DNA from: Mycolicibacterium arabiense
GTDB lineage: Bacteria > Actinomycetota > Actinomycetes > Mycobacteriales > Mycobacteriaceae
Direction of reading: 5' to 3'
Assembly (NCBI RefSeq): GCF_010731815.2
Contig: NZ_AP022593.1
Coordinates: 248,001 to 312,000 of the forward strand
Length of the DNA stretch: 64,000 nucleotides
Each line of letters starts with the position of its first letter. The stretch's first letter is position 1. Made by a program: the position numbers and the translations under genes. Below, piece by piece: positions 1 through 9,731 of the stretch. The notes beneath the pieces were generated by a model, which did no database searches, was not told where the DNA came from, and worked only from the letters and a program-made list of their open reading frames with translations.

Positions 1-26
1 GCCCGCCGACACCGGAGTCGGCGGGC
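1..26. terminator. Stem-loop at window edge, possible terminator
   Basis: Perfect 10-bp inverted repeat, positions 1-10 pairing with 17-26, with a 6-nt loop. No T-run follows, so it would be a tail-less terminator of a gene left of the window, or a 5' UTR structure of the small gene at 48. The left edge cuts off the context. Confidence 0.35.
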
Positions 27-47
27 GGCATACAGAGAGGAACGACC

Positions 48-155
48 ATGGTCGGTCTCATCGTTTTCGCCGTACTGGTACTCGCCCTCATCGCGCTGGT
101 CGGGTTGCCCTACCCGCAGTCGTGGCACAGCCGCTGGGGTAGCTCCGACCGCTGA
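48..155 (+). CDS. Small hydrophobic membrane peptide, 35 aa
   Basis: A 35-codon ATG frame. An AG-rich ribosome site (AGAGAGG, 33-39) lies 8 nt before the start. Residues 3-20 are almost entirely hydrophobic (Val, Leu, Ile, Ala), forming one membrane helix; the tail is polar and Trp-rich and ends in Ser-Ser-Asp-Arg. It stops about 60 bases before cobN on the same strand and could be co-transcribed with it. No family is recognised. The clean Shine-Dalgarno and the single-helix composition argue that it is real rather than chance. Confidence 0.5.
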   Translation: MVGLIVFAVLVLALIALVGLPYPQSWHSRWGSSDR

Positions 156-213
156 GCCCTGGCGACCGAAGCCGCGGGGGCTCGATTGCGGCGGCGTGCG
201 GTACGAATGGTGG

Positions 214-3200
214 GTGGCTCCCACTCCGTCGGTTCCGACCGTCCTGCTGCTGTCGACGTCCGATACCGATCTGATCGCCGCGCGTGCCAGCGGCGCCAAC
301 TACCGCTGGGCCAACCCGTCCCGCCTGATCGACGGTGAACTCGCAGGACTCCTCGCCGACGTCCAGGTGGTCGTGGTGCGCATCCTCGGTGGCTACCGGG
401 CGTGGGAGGACGGCATCGACGAAGTCGTCGCGTCCGGCATCCCCACGGTCGTCATCAGCGGTGAACAGGTGCCCGACGCCGATCTGATGAGCCATTCGTC
501 GGTGCCCGCGGGCGTCGCACTGGAGACGCACGTCTACCTCGCCCAGGGCGGCGTGGCCAACTTCGCCCAGCTGCACGCGTTCCTCTCCGACACGATCCTG
601 ATGACGGGGTACGGCTTCAGCCCGCCGGTCAGCACGCCCACCTGGGGAGTCCTGGACTGTCCGGAGGGGTACGAGTCCACCAACGACGGCCCGCGCGTCG
701 CGATCCTCTTCTACCGCGCGCAATATCTGGCCGGCAACACGGCGTACATCGGTGCGCTGTGCCACGCCATCGACGCGGCGGGTGGCCGCCCCGTGCCCAT
801 CTACTGCGCCTCGCTGCGCACCGCCGAACCCGAACTGCTCGACCTGCTCGCAGGCGTCGACGCGATGGTCACCACGGTGCTCGCCGCCGGCGGTGCCACG
901 CCGGCCGCGGTGGGCGCCGGCGGCAGCGACGAGAATTGGAACGTCGCGCATCTCGCGGCACTCGACATCCCGATCCTGCAGGGGCTGTGTCTGACGTCGT
1001 CGCGGCATGCCTGGGAATCCAACGACGACGGCATGTCGCCGCTCGACGTCGCCACCCAGGTCGCGGTGCCCGAGTTCGACGGCCGCGTGATCACGGTTCC
1101 GTTCTCGTTCAAGGAGATCGACGACGACGGACTGATCTCCTACGTCGCCGACCCCGAGCGGTGCGCGCGGGTGGCGGGTCTGGCGGTGCGGCATGCGCGG
1201 TTGCGCCACGTCGCACCGGCCGACAAGCGCGTGGCGCTGGTGTTCTCGGCCTACCCCACCAAGCACGCCAGGATCGGCAACGCCGTCGGACTCGACACCC
1301 CTGCCAGCGCGGTCGTCCTGTTGCGGGCGATGCGCGACGCGGGCTACGACATCGGCGAAGTTCCCGGCGTCGACGCAGGCGATGGAGATGCACTCGTACA
1401 CGCCCTGATCGAGCGTGGCGGCCAAGATCCGGACTGGCTGACCGAGGAGAAGCTGGCAGCCAACCCGATCCGAGTGTCGGCCGCCGAGTATCGAGAATGG
1501 TTCGCGACGCTGCCAGAAGACTTCGCCGACGCGATCGTCGAGCACTGGGGTCCGCCCCCCGGCGAGTTGTTCGTCGACCGCAGCAACGACCCCGACGGTG
1601 AGATCGTCATCGCCGCAATGAAGTCCGGCAACGTGGTGATTTTGGTCCAGCCCCCGCGCGGGTTCGGCGAGAACCCCGTGGCGATCTATCACGACCCCGA
1701 CCTGCCGCCGAGTCACCACTACCTGGCGGCGTACCGATGGCTCGACCGTGACTTCGCCGACGGCTTCGGGGCCGACGCGGTGGTCCACATCGGCAAGCAC
1801 GGCAACCTGGAATGGCTGCCGGGCAAGACCCTCGGCATGTCGGCGGGCTGCGGCACCGACGCGGCGCTGGGCGACATGCCGCTGATCTACCCGTTCCTCG
1901 TCAACGATCCGGGGGAGGGCACCCAGGCCAAGCGCCGCGCGCACGCCATCCTGGTCGACCACCTGATTCCGCCGATGGCGCGCGCCGAGAGCTACGGCGA
2001 CATCGCCCGCCTCGAACAGCTTCTCGACGAACACTCGATGATCTCGACGCTCGACCCGGCGAAGCTGCCTGCGATCCGACAGCAGATCTGGACGTTGATG
2101 CGCGCCGCCAAGATGGATCACGACCTCGGGCTGGAGGACCGCCCGGATGAGGACGTCTTCGACGACATGCTGCTGCACGTCGACGGCTGGCTCTGCGAGA
2201 TCAAGGACGTGCAGATCCGCGACGGTCTGCACGTGCTGGGCCAGGCGCCTGCCGGCGACGTCGAACTCGACCTGGTGCTGGCCATCCTGCGCGCCCGCCA
2301 GCTCTTCGGTGGTGAGCAGAACGTGCCGGGACTGCGGGAGGCGCTGGGACTGGCCGAAGACGGTCAGGACAGTCGCACCTCGGTCGACGCCGCGGAGGAG
2401 AAGGCGCGCGAACTGGTCGCGGCGCTGCAGGAGTCCGGTTGGGACGCCGAGGCGGTCGACGGGATCACCTCCGATCTCGCCGTCGCGTCGGTGCTTCGCT
2501 TCGCCGCCACCGAGGTGGTGCCGCGACTGCGGGGCACGGCACGGGAGGTCGACCAGATCCTGCACGCGCTGGGCGGCGGCTTCATCGACTCCGGTCCGTC
2601 GGGGTCGCCGCTGCGCGGCCTGGTCAACGTGCTCCCGACGGGCCGAAATTTCTACTCCGTCGACCCCAAGGCGGTGCCGTCCCGGCTCGCATGGGAAACC
2701 GGTGTGGCGCTTGCCGATTCACTACTGGAGCGGTACCGCACCGACCACGGCGAGTGGCCGCGTTCGGTGGGGCTGTCGGTGTGGGGCACCTCGGCGATGC
2801 GGACGTCGGGTGACGACGTCGCCGAAGTACTCGCCCTGCTCGGGGCGCGACCGGTTTGGGACGAGGCGTCGCGGCGGGTCGTCGATCTCGAGGCGGTGTC
2901 ACTGGCCGAACTCGGCCGACCGCGCATCGACGTCACGGTGCGGATCTCCGGCTTCTTCCGGGACGCGTTCCCGCACGTGGTCGCCATGCTCGACGACGCA
3001 GTTCGTCTCGTAGCCGGACTCGACGAAGCCGACGAACACAACTACGTGCGCGCCCACACGTCGGTCGACTTGGCCGACCACGGCGACCAGCGGCGCGCGA
3101 CCACCCGGATCTTCGGGTCCAAGCCCGGCACCTACGGCGCGGGTCTGCTGCAGCTGATCGACAGCCGCAACTGGCGTGACGACCAGGATCTGGCCGAGGT

Positions 3201-3819
3201 GTACACGGCCTGGGGCGGTTTCGCCTACGGCCGCGACCTCGACGGTGCACCCGCCACCGCCGACATGAACGCGAACTACCGCCGCATCGCGGTCGCCGCG
3301 AAGAACACCGACACCCGCGAACACGACATCGCCGACTCCGACGACTACTTCCAGTACCACGGCGGCATGATCGCGACCGTCCGCGCGCTGACCGGGAAGG
3401 CTCCGGCCGCCTACATCGGGGACAACACCCGGCCCGAATCGGTCCGCACCCGCACCCTGTCGGAGGAGACCACCCGGGTGTTCCGGGCGCGCGTCGTCAA
3501 CCCGCGCTGGATGGCGGCCATGCGGCGCCACGGCTACAAGGGTGCGTTCGAGATGGCGGCGACGGTCGACTACCTGTTCGGCTACGACGCCACCGCGGGT
3601 GTCATGGCGGACTGGATGTACGAGCGCCTCGCCGGCGAGTACGTGCTCGACGACGAGAACCGCAAGTTCATGGCCGAGTCGAACCCCTGGGCGATGCACG
3701 GAATGGCCGAGCGCCTCCTCGAAGCCGCGGGCCGCGGGATGTGGGAGTCGCCGGAACCGGCGACCCTCGACGCGTTGAAGCAGGTGCTGCTCGAGACCGA
3801 GGGCGACCTGGAGGGGTGA
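214..3819 (+). CDS. cobN: Aerobic cobaltochelatase large subunit CobN
   Basis: Large subunit of the ATP-dependent cobaltochelatase, which inserts Co2+ into hydrogenobyrinic acid a,c-diamide in aerobic cobalamin synthesis. The product is about 1,200 residues, the normal family length, and collinear with the magnesium-chelatase H/CobN family. The conserved central block containing HIGKHGNLEWLPGK is present, as is a C-terminal block with WGGFAYG and NPWAMHGM. The open frame begins at GTG 196. I prefer GTG 214 because mycobacterial CobN proteins start just before PTVLLLSTSDTDL. CobS/CobT-type partners are not in the window. No cobalamin riboswitch is visible in the 200 bases available upstream. 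Confidence 0.95.
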   Translation: MAPTPSVPTVLLLSTSDTDLIAARASGANYRWANPSRLIDGELAGLLADVQVVVVRILGGYRAWEDGIDEVVASGIPTVVISGEQVPDADLMSHSSVPAGVALETHVYLAQGGVANFAQLHAFLSDTILMTGYGFSPPVSTPTWGVLDCPEGYESTNDGPRVAILFYRAQYLAGNTAYIGALCHAIDAAGGRPVPIYCASLRTAEPELLDLLAGVDAMVTTVLAAGGATPAAVGAGGSDENWNVAHLAALDIPILQGLCLTSSRHAWESNDDGMSPLDVATQVAVPEFDGRVITVPFSFKEIDDDGLISYVADPERCARVAGLAVRHARLRHVAPADKRVALVFSAYPTKHARIGNAVGLDTPASAVVLLRAMRDAGYDIGEVPGVDAGDGDALVHALIERGGQDPDWLTEEKLAANPIRVSAAEYREWFATLPEDFADAIVEHWGPPPGELFVDRSNDPDGEIVIAAMKSGNVVILVQPPRGFGENPVAIYHDPDLPPSHHYLAAYRWLDRDFADGFGADAVVHIGKHGNLEWLPGKTLGMSAGCGTDAALGDMPLIYPFLVNDPGEGTQAKRRAHAILVDHLIPPMARAESYGDIARLEQLLDEHSMISTLDPAKLPAIRQQIWTLMRAAKMDHDLGLEDRPDEDVFDDMLLHVDGWLCEIKDVQIRDGLHVLGQAPAGDVELDLVLAILRARQLFGGEQNVPGLREALGLAEDGQDSRTSVDAAEEKARELVAALQESGWDAEAVDGITSDLAVASVLRFAATEVVPRLRGTAREVDQILHALGGGFIDSGPSGSPLRGLVNVLPTGRNFYSVDPKAVPSRLAWETGVALADSLLERYRTDHGEWPRSVGLSVWGTSAMRTSGDDVAEVLALLGARPVWDEASRRVVDLEAVSLAELGRPRIDVTVRISGFFRDAFPHVVAMLDDAVRLVAGLDEADEHNYVRAHTSVDLADHGDQRRATTRIFGSKPGTYGAGLLQLIDSRNWRDDQDLAEVYTAWGGFAYGRDLDGAPATADMNANYRRIAVAAKNTDTREHDIADSDDYFQYHGGMIATVRALTGKAPAAYIGDNTRPESVRTRTLSEETTRVFRARVVNPRWMAAMRRHGYKGAFEMAATVDYLFGYDATAGVMADWMYERLAGEYVLDDENRKFMAESNPWAMHGMAERLLEAAGRGMWESPEPATLDALKQVLLETEGDLEG

Positions 3820-3837
3820 GTGGAGGCGTCGGGGAAG

Positions 3838-3843
3838 TAGGTT
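3838..3843 (+). promoter_or_regulatory. -10 box for leaderless start at 3850
   Basis: TAGGTT ends 6 nt before the ATG at 3850, so transcription would start on the A of the start codon. There is no Shine-Dalgarno sequence. This promoter would separate the PPOX pair from cobN transcription. Confidence 0.5.
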
Positions 3844-3849
3844 GATCAC

Positions 3850-4248
3850 ATGCCCGTGACCTTCGCCGACGTCGCCAAGTCCGAGTACATCCTGCTCACC
3901 ACCTTCACCAAGGACGGCAGGCCGAAGCCCACCGCCATCTGGGCTGCCCCTGCGGGTGACGCCCTGATCGCGATCACCCAGGAGAAGTCCTGGAAGGTCA
4001 AGCGGATTCGCAACACCCCGCGGGTGACGATCGCCGAGTGCGACCGCGGCGGCAAGCCGAAGGGCGAAGCCGTCGAGGCCAGGGCGACGATCCTGCCGAA
4101 GTCGGCGAACGGGAAGACCTACGACGCGATCGGCAAGCGTTACGGGTTGATCGGCAAGACGTTCAACGTGTTCTCGAAGTTGCGCGGTGGCATGACCAAG
4201 AACGTGACGATCGAACTGACTGCCGCCGGGGACCCGGGGGCGAGCTGA
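3850..4248 (+). CDS. PPOX-class F420/FMN-dependent enzyme (first of a tandem pair)
   Basis: A 132-residue split-beta-barrel protein of the pyridoxamine 5'-phosphate oxidase-like superfamily, which in mycobacteria mostly binds deazaflavin F420 or FMN and reduces small substrates. The family pattern is visible: YILLTTFTKDGRPKPT near residue 14, then a charged W-K-x-KRIRN-PRV strand around residues 45-60. In M. tuberculosis a gene of this family also lies next to cobN. It is followed one base later by a paralogue sharing the same blocks. The substrate is unknown. Confidence 0.85.
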   Translation: MPVTFADVAKSEYILLTTFTKDGRPKPTAIWAAPAGDALIAITQEKSWKVKRIRNTPRVTIAECDRGGKPKGEAVEARATILPKSANGKTYDAIGKRYGLIGKTFNVFSKLRGGMTKNVTIELTAAGDPGAS

Positions 4249-4249
4249 C

Positions 4250-4681
4250 ATGGCACCGGAGTTCAAGGACGTCTACGGCGAGAAGTACCTGCTGCTGACC
4301 ACGTTCACCAAGGACGGGCGGCCCAAGCCGACCCCGGTGTGGGGCGTTCCCGACGGCGACAGGCTGGTCATCAGCACCGACGCAGGGTCGTGGAAGACCA
4401 AGCGCATCAACAACACTCCGCGCGTCACCATCCAGAAGTGCGGCGTGCTCGGCAAGGTGAAGGGTGAGCCGGTCGAGGCCGTGGCCCGCAACCTGCCGGA
4501 GTCGGAGACCCGGCGGGTGTTCGACATGGTGACCAGGCGCTACTGGTGGCACGCGTGGTGGTGGATCCCGCAGGCGCGCCTGCGCGGGGGAGTCGACAAG
4601 GTGCACGCGGCCATCGAGGTGCGGGCGGCAGACCCGGCAGACCCGGCGGGCCCGGCGAGCCCGGCGCCCTCCGGAACCTGA
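4250..4681 (+). CDS. PPOX-class F420/FMN-dependent enzyme (second of a tandem pair)
   Basis: A 143-residue paralogue of the preceding gene, starting one base after its stop. It shares the LLLTTFTKDGRPKPT and WKTKRINNTPRVTI blocks, so the pair arose by tandem duplication and then diverged; the C-terminal third differs and is Trp-rich. The last 20 residues are a low-complexity Ala/Asp/Pro tail encoded by a degenerate 9-bp repeat (about 4625-4670). This tail is absent from the first copy and probably arose by slippage. Cofactor and substrate are inferred only from the family. Confidence 0.82.
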   Translation: MAPEFKDVYGEKYLLLTTFTKDGRPKPTPVWGVPDGDRLVISTDAGSWKTKRINNTPRVTIQKCGVLGKVKGEPVEAVARNLPESETRRVFDMVTRRYWWHAWWWIPQARLRGGVDKVHAAIEVRAADPADPAGPASPAPSGT

Positions 4682-4706
4682 CCGGCACGCGGAACGTTCT
4701 CACGAC

Positions 4707-5204
4707 ATGGCTATGCGGCTCTTCCTGGTGTACGTCCTCGCCGAACTGGCGGTGGTCGTCGGCCTCGCGTCGACGATCGGCTTCGGCTGGACCCTGCTGA
4801 TCCTGGTGGGCACCTTCGCGATGGGGCTGGCACTGGCCGGTTCGCAGGCCAAGCGTCAGATCCGCAAGCTGCAGTCCGGGCTGGCCACGCCCCAGGGCGC
4901 GGTCACCGACGGCGCACTGGTCGCGCTGGGCAGCGTGCTGACCATGGTGCCCGGGCTGCTGACTTCGGTACTCGGGCTGATCCTGCTACTTCCGCCCACC
5001 CGGGCGCTGGCACGTCCCGCAGTGGCGGCACTGGCGGCACGCCAGCTGGGCCGCATGCCCCTGATCGTCACGTCGGCAGGCCCGGGCGGGTTCCGCACCA
5101 CGCGCCGGGACTACGTCGACGGCGAGGTCGTCGACGTCGTCGACGTCACCGACGTCCAGCAGCCGGGACTCCCCGGTACGACCGGCCGACCGCCCGTCGA
5201 CTGA
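4707..5204 (+). CDS. fxsA: FxsA-family membrane protein
   Basis: A 165-residue integral membrane protein with hydrophobic segments near residues 3-20, 27-45 and 70-95, separated by a basic loop (QAKRQIRKLQSG). This is the FxsA layout; the E. coli member relieves phage T7 exclusion when overproduced, and the normal role in mycobacteria is unknown. An fxsA-like gene also lies near ppm1 and rbpA in M. tuberculosis, which supports the call. The C-terminal 50 residues are polar and Asp/Val-rich, as in actinobacterial members. Confidence 0.8.
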   Translation: MAMRLFLVYVLAELAVVVGLASTIGFGWTLLILVGTFAMGLALAGSQAKRQIRKLQSGLATPQGAVTDGALVALGSVLTMVPGLLTSVLGLILLLPPTRALARPAVAALAARQLGRMPLIVTSAGPGGFRTTRRDYVDGEVVDVVDVTDVQQPGLPGTTGRPPVD

Positions 5205-5205
5205 C

Positions 5206-6816
5206 TTGACGACGCTACTGGTCAACGGGCGGATACACAGCCCGGCGATGCCGGACGCCACGGCGATGGCGGTGACCGACGGCGCGGACGCCGCGGTGCG
5301 GTGGCTGGGTTCCGACGAGGTCGGCCGCGTCCAGTTCCCCGACGCCGAGGTCGTCGACCTCGAGGGCGGCTTCGTCGCCCCGGCGTTCGTCGACAGCCAC
5401 GTGCACCTGACGTCGACCGGACTCAACGTCGGTGGCCTAGACCTGCGCGGTGCCACCTCGCTGGAGGATCTCGTCCGGCTGGTCGGCGAGTACGCGCGCC
5501 GCAATCCCGATGGACCGATCTGGGGGCACGGGTGGGACGAGACCGCGTGGCCGCGACCCGTGCCGCCGACCACGGCCGACCTCGACGGCGTGGTCGGTGA
5601 CCGGCCCGCGTACCTCGCGCGCGTCGACGTCCACTCGGCGGCCGCGTCGACCGCCCTGCGGCGCCTGGCGCCCGAGGCCCAGAGCGCGACGGGTTGGCAC
5701 GGTGAGCGGCCACTGACCGCGGCCGCCCATCACCTGATCCGGGCCGAGGCCCGGCGACTGCTGACGCCTGCGCAGCTGGACGCGGCACGCCTTGCGGCGC
5801 TGGACCTGGCGGCGCGGTCGGGGATCGTCGCCGTGCACGAGTGCGCGGGTCCGGAGATCGGCGGGCTCGACGACTGGCTCGCGGTGCGCGCGCTGGACCA
5901 CGGCGTCGACGTCGTCGGCTACTGGGGCGAGGCGGTCGACTCGGCTGAGCGCGCCCGTGAACTGGTCGCCGCGACGGGGGCGGCCGGCCTGGCAGGCGAT
6001 CTGTTCGTCGACGGCGCGCTCGGTTCGCACACGGCCTGGCTGCACGAGCCGTACGCCGACGCGGACACGTGCGGGAACGCCTATCTCGACGTCGACGCGG
6101 TCGAAGCCCACCTGGCCGCGTGCACCGACGTCGGTGTGCCCGCCGGATTCCACGTCATCGGCGACGCCGCGGTTGCGACGGTCGTGGCGGCCCTCGACCG
6201 CCTCGTCACCCGCTTCGGGGCTCCGGCGGTCGCGCGGTGCGGTCACCGCCTCGAGCACCTCGAGATGGTGTCGGCGGAGCAAGCGGCCCGGCTCGGTGCA
6301 TGGGGTGTCATCGCCAGCGTGCAGCCCAATTTCGACGCGCTGTGGGGCGGTACGGACGGCATGTACGCCCAGCGCCTCGGCGCCGAACGAGCGCTCGGGC
6401 TCAACCCGTACGCCCTGTTAGCATCCTCAGGCGTGCCCCTCGCCTTCGGTTCGGATTCGCCCGTGACCGGCGTCGATCCATGGGCCACCGTGCGCGCGGC
6501 AGTGCATCACCGCACACCGGGCAGTGCGGTGTCGGCCCGTGCGGCGTTCTCCGCGGCAACCCGCGGCGCCTGGCGCGCGGCCGGGATCCGCGACGGAGTC
6601 ACCGGCACGCTGGTGCCCGGCGCACCGGCCTCCTACGCGGTGTGGGACCTGCCCGGCGGCGCCGACGATCTCGAGGTGGCGGCGCCCAGCGACACGGTGG
6701 CGCGCTGGTCGACCGAGCCGAACTCGCGCGTGCCCGCCCTGCCGAGCCTCGACCCGTCGCGCGCGCTGCCGACCTGCCGTACGACCGTGCACCGGGGTGC
6801 GGTGCTCCATGGCTGA
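5206..6816 (+). CDS. YtcJ-like metal-dependent amidohydrolase
   Basis: A 536-residue amidohydrolase-superfamily (amidohydrolase_3/YtcJ-type) enzyme. Visible metal-site features are FVDSHVHLT with the HxH pair near residue 66, GFHVIGDAA near 312, [10 protein letters not shown] near 345, and the closing Asp in FGSDSPV near 420. The start is TTG, one base after the fxsA stop, with no better start nearby. The end overlaps lnt by 8 nt, so the two are translationally coupled. The natural substrate is not predictable; members hydrolyse C-N bonds of amides or cyclic imides. Confidence 0.82.
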   Translation: MTTLLVNGRIHSPAMPDATAMAVTDGADAAVRWLGSDEVGRVQFPDAEVVDLEGGFVAPAFVDSHVHLTSTGLNVGGLDLRGATSLEDLVRLVGEYARRNPDGPIWGHGWDETAWPRPVPPTTADLDGVVGDRPAYLARVDVHSAAASTALRRLAPEAQSATGWHGERPLTAAAHHLIRAEARRLLTPAQLDAARLAALDLAARSGIVAVHECAGPEIGGLDDWLAVRALDHGVDVVGYWGEAVDSAERARELVAATGAAGLAGDLFVDGALGSHTAWLHEPYADADTCGNAYLDVDAVEAHLAACTDVGVPAGFHVIGDAAVATVVAALDRLVTRFGAPAVARCGHRLEHLEMVSAEQAARLGAWGVIASVQPNFDALWGGTDGMYAQRLGAERALGLNPYALLASSGVPLAFGSDSPVTGVDPWATVRAAVHHRTPGSAVSARAAFSAATRGAWRAAGIRDGVTGTLVPGAPASYAVWDLPGGADDLEVAAPSDTVARWSTEPNSRVPALPSLDPSRALPTCRTTVHRGAVLHG

Positions 6817-8467
6817 CCCCGGCCGGGTGTGGGGCTGGGCCAATCCGCGCCTGGTGCGGCTGAGCGTCTCGATCGCCGCCGGGCTGGCGATGTGCCTGGC
6901 CTTCCCGCCGTTCGGGTGGTGGTTCCTCGCACCCATCGCCGTCGGCGCCCTCGGCTGGGTGCTGCTGCACCCATCGACCCGGCCGGCGGGCGGCTTCGGG
7001 TACGGATTCCTGTTCGGGCTGGCCTTCTACCTCCCGCTGCTCCCGTGGATCAGCGGACTGGTGGGGTCGGTCCCATGGGTGGGGCTCTCGGTGCTCGAAG
7101 CGCTGTTCCCGGCCGTCTTCGGCCTGCTCGCGGTCGTCGTGCGCAAGCTGCCGGGCTGGCCGCTGTGGTTCGCGGGCGTATGGATGGTCGCCGAATGGCT
7201 CAAGTCCGTCGTGCCGTTCGGCGGATTCCCATGGGGTGTCGTCGCGTTCAGCCAGACCGACAGCCCGCTGCTGCCCGCCGCCCGTCTCGGCGGCGCCCCG
7301 CTGGTGTCCTTCGTCACCGTCCTCGCCGGGTTCGGCCTGCTGGCGCTGGTGCTGGAGGGCGTGCGCTGGTGGAAGCACGGTGACCACTCGGTTCACCACG
7401 TCCTGCACGCGGTGGTCGTGCCCGGTGCGTGCATCGTGGCCGTGCTGCTGCTCGTCGCGCTCGCCGGGCCGTCGGTCCGCAAGTCGGCGCTCACCGTCGG
7501 CGACGAGGACACGGTGACCGTCGCCGCGATCCAGGGCAACGTGCCGCGGCTCGGCCTGGAGTTCAACGCCCAGCGCCGTGCGGTCCTCGACAACCACGTC
7601 CGCGAGACGCTGCGCCTCGCCGACGACGTCCGGGCGGGACGGGCTCCCGCGCCGGACGTCGTGATCTGGCCGGAGAACTCGTCCGACATCGACCCGCTGA
7701 CCAATCGCGATGCGGCCGAGCAGATCGCCGTCGCCGCCGACGCCATCGGCGCGCCGATCCTGGTGGGCGCTGTGGTCAAGGCGCCCGGCTACAGCCCGGC
7801 CAACCCCGTCTCGCTGAACTCGGTGATCGTGTGGAACGGGGCGGGCCAGCAGGATCCGGCCGGTCCGGGGGAGCGCCACGACAAGAAGATCGTGCAGCCG
7901 TTCGGCGAGTACCTGCCGTGGCGCAGCTTCTTCGCCAAGCTCTCGTCGTACGCCGACCGCGCGGGCTACTTCCTACCGGGGACCGGAAGCGGCGTGGTGC
8001 ATGCCGCCGGGATCCCGATCGGCGTCACCACGTGCTGGGAGGTGATCTTCGACCGCGCCGCCAGGGAATCGGTCCTCGAGGGCGCCCAGCTGCTGACCGT
8101 GCCCGCCAACAACGCGACGTTCGACGAGGCCATGAGTTCTCAGCAGCTCGCCTTCGCCCGACTGCGCGCCGTGGAGCACGACCGGTACGTCGTCGTGGCG
8201 GGCACCACGGGCATCAGCGCCATGGTGGCGCCGGACGGCGCGGAGCTGGCAAGAACGGCGTTCTTCGAGCCCGCCTACCTGGACATGCAGCTGCGTTTGA
8301 GGTCCGATCTCACGCCCGCGACGCGGTGGGGACCCGTCGTCCAGGCGCTTCTGGTGGCCCTCGGCGTTTCGTCTGTGGTCGCCTCGATACTGCACAATGG
8401 GAGTTTCGCGCGTCGCCGCAAGCCGGTGACTGCACGCGCAGGGAACGACGAAGGAGTGGGCGCATGA
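6809..8467 (+). CDS. lnt: Apolipoprotein N-acyltransferase
   Basis: A 552-residue membrane enzyme that adds the third, amide-linked acyl chain to the N-terminal Cys of lipoproteins. About six hydrophobic segments occupy residues 15-220; the carbon-nitrogen hydrolase domain follows. The catalytic triad is visible as Glu289 (WPENS), Lys359/360 ([11 protein letters not shown]) and Cys409 (TTCWE). An in-frame upstream extension exists, but the ATG at 6809 removes the overlap with the amidohydrolase except for 8 nt and gives a proper N-terminus. It overlaps ppm1 by 4 nt (ATGA). The two genes are separate, as in M. smegmatis, whereas M. tuberculosis has them fused. Confidence 0.95.
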   Translation: MADPGRVWGWANPRLVRLSVSIAAGLAMCLAFPPFGWWFLAPIAVGALGWVLLHPSTRPAGGFGYGFLFGLAFYLPLLPWISGLVGSVPWVGLSVLEALFPAVFGLLAVVVRKLPGWPLWFAGVWMVAEWLKSVVPFGGFPWGVVAFSQTDSPLLPAARLGGAPLVSFVTVLAGFGLLALVLEGVRWWKHGDHSVHHVLHAVVVPGACIVAVLLLVALAGPSVRKSALTVGDEDTVTVAAIQGNVPRLGLEFNAQRRAVLDNHVRETLRLADDVRAGRAPAPDVVIWPENSSDIDPLTNRDAAEQIAVAADAIGAPILVGAVVKAPGYSPANPVSLNSVIVWNGAGQQDPAGPGERHDKKIVQPFGEYLPWRSFFAKLSSYADRAGYFLPGTGSGVVHAAGIPIGVTTCWEVIFDRAARESVLEGAQLLTVPANNATFDEAMSSQQLAFARLRAVEHDRYVVVAGTTGISAMVAPDGAELARTAFFEPAYLDMQLRLRSDLTPATRWGPVVQALLVALGVSSVVASILHNGSFARRRKPVTARAGNDEGVGA

Positions 8468-9234
8468 ACCAGCACGAGGTCGACGGGGATCGACCGAGCC
8501 AGCGCACCCTGGTCATCGTCCCGACCTACAACGAGCGCGACAATCTGCCGCTCATCGCGGGCCGCCTGCACGCCGCGCGACCCGACGTCCACCTGCTCGT
8601 CGTCGACGACGGCAGCCCCGATGGCACCGGTGAACTCGCCAACGAACTGGCCCTGGCCGACCCCGACCGGGTGCACGTCCTGCACCGCACCAGCAAGGAC
8701 GGGCTCGGCGCCGCCTACCTCGCGGGCTTCGCCTGGGGACTGGGCCGTGGTTACACCGTGCTGGTCGAGATGGACGCCGACGGCTCGCACGCGCCGGAGG
8801 AGCTGTACCGACTCCTCGACGCGGTCGACGCCGGAGCCGACCTGGCAATCGGTTCGCGCTACGTCGAGGGCGGCGAGGTCCGCAACTGGCCGCGACATCG
8901 AAAGGTGTTGTCGCGCACTGCGAACGGCTACTCGCGCATATCGCTGGGGGTCGACGTCAACGACATCACCGCCGGCTTCCGTGCCTACCGGCGCGCCGTG
9001 CTCGAGAAGATCGACCTCGCGGCCGTCGACTCCAAGGGCTACTGCTTCCAGGTGGATCTGACCTGGCGCACGATCAGCGCGGGATTCGTCGTCGCCGAGG
9101 TCCCCATCACGTTCATCGAACGCGAGCTGGGCAAGTCGAAGATGAGCGGTTCCAACATCCGCGAGGCGATCGTCAGGATCGCCCAGTGGGGCATCCGCGG
9201 GCGCTTGGACCGCGCCCGCGGCGTCGTCAGGTAG
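8464..9234 (+). CDS. ppm1: Polyprenol monophosphomannose synthase
   Basis: A 256-residue GT2 glycosyltransferase that transfers mannose from GDP-mannose to polyprenyl phosphate, giving the donor for lipomannan, lipoarabinomannan and protein mannosylation. Motifs: [11 protein letters not shown] at 18-28, [10 protein letters not shown] near 48, the metal-binding DAD of MDADGSHAP at 104-106, and GSRYVEGG. The ATG overlaps the lnt stop by 4 nt. In M. smegmatis the membrane protein Lnt supports Ppm1 activity, so this coupling is functional. The product carries no membrane anchor of its own. Confidence 0.95.
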   Translation: MNQHEVDGDRPSQRTLVIVPTYNERDNLPLIAGRLHAARPDVHLLVVDDGSPDGTGELANELALADPDRVHVLHRTSKDGLGAAYLAGFAWGLGRGYTVLVEMDADGSHAPEELYRLLDAVDAGADLAIGSRYVEGGEVRNWPRHRKVLSRTANGYSRISLGVDVNDITAGFRAYRRAVLEKIDLAAVDSKGYCFQVDLTWRTISAGFVVAEVPITFIERELGKSKMSGSNIREAIVRIAQWGIRGRLDRARGVVR

Positions 9235-9255
9235 GCCTGTCGGCCCGACCTCGGA

Positions 9256-9606
9256 TCAGCTGCTGCTACTGCTGCCGCGGCGACGGGTCTTGATCAGGTC
9301 GAGCCGCTCCTTGAGCAGTTCGTCGAGTTCCTCGATCGAGCGGCGCTCGAGCAGCATGTCCCAGTGCGTGCGCGGCGGCTTGACCTTCTTCTGCTCGGGA
9401 GCCTCACCATCGATGAGGGTGCCCTCCATGCCGTTGCGGCACGGCCAGGTTCCGGGGATCTCCGCGTCGTCGGCGAAGGGAACTTCGAATTCCTCGCCGT
9501 TGTCGGTGCGGTATCGAGCGACCTGACGCGGTGCCAGGTCGTGGTTGCGGTCCGTCTCGTAGCTCACGGCTCCGAGTCGGCTACCCCTCAAGACACGATC
9601 AGCCAT
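9256..9606 (-). CDS. rbpA: RNA polymerase-binding protein RbpA
   Basis: A 116-residue actinobacterial transcription factor that binds RNA polymerase and the principal sigma factors and stabilises open complexes. The sequence is nearly identical to known RbpA: MADRVLRGSRLGAVSYETDR, the core domain with GEEFEVPFADDAEIPG, the basic linker KKVKPPRTHW, and the sigma-interacting domain LERRSIEELDELL. I use the third in-frame start (9606), preceded by a good GAGGAG site and matching family N-termini. The product ends in an unusual run of five serines. It converges with ppm1. Confidence 0.97.
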   Translation of the reverse strand: MADRVLRGSRLGAVSYETDRNHDLAPRQVARYRTDNGEEFEVPFADDAEIPGTWPCRNGMEGTLIDGEAPEQKKVKPPRTHWDMLLERRSIEELDELLKERLDLIKTRRRGSSSSS

Positions 9607-9648
9607 CGTCATCACTCCTCTTCACATGCGTTTACGTCCGGGAACATC

Positions 9649-9674
9649 AACGCAACTCGAGGTTGCGAAGTTCC
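9649..9674 (-). promoter_or_regulatory. ECF-type (SigH/SigR-like) promoter for rbpA
   Basis: On the minus strand GGAAC (9674-9670) is followed after exactly 18 nt by GTT (9651-9649), the GGAAY-N18-GTT architecture of the SigH/SigR stress sigma family. It lies about 43 nt before the rbpA start. In Streptomyces rbpA is transcribed by the thiol-stress factor SigR, so the match is biologically expected. A second candidate -10 (TATCAT, 9694-9689) lies upstream. Confidence 0.6.
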
Positions 9675-9718
9675 CGACCCAACGGTCCATGATACCGGGA
9701 TACCCACCGACTGCCGTT

Positions 9719-9724
9719 TAGAGT
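9719..9724 (+). promoter_or_regulatory. -10 box for near-leaderless start at 9732
   Basis: TAGAGT predicts transcription from about 9731, one base before the GTG at 9732. No ribosome-binding site is present. Confidence 0.45.
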
Positions 9725-9731
9725 CTGATTC

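Noticed and set aside
1..213. Cobalamin riboswitch upstream of cobN
   Set aside because: I looked for a B12-box-like sequence and conserved stem pattern and saw neither. The region left of the window is not visible, so absence is not proven.
88..2565. An 825-codon open frame on the minus strand opposite cobN
   Set aside because: It lies entirely antisense to a well-supported gene, has no family features and is rich in Arg, Gly, His and Val, as expected for a mirror frame in high-GC DNA.
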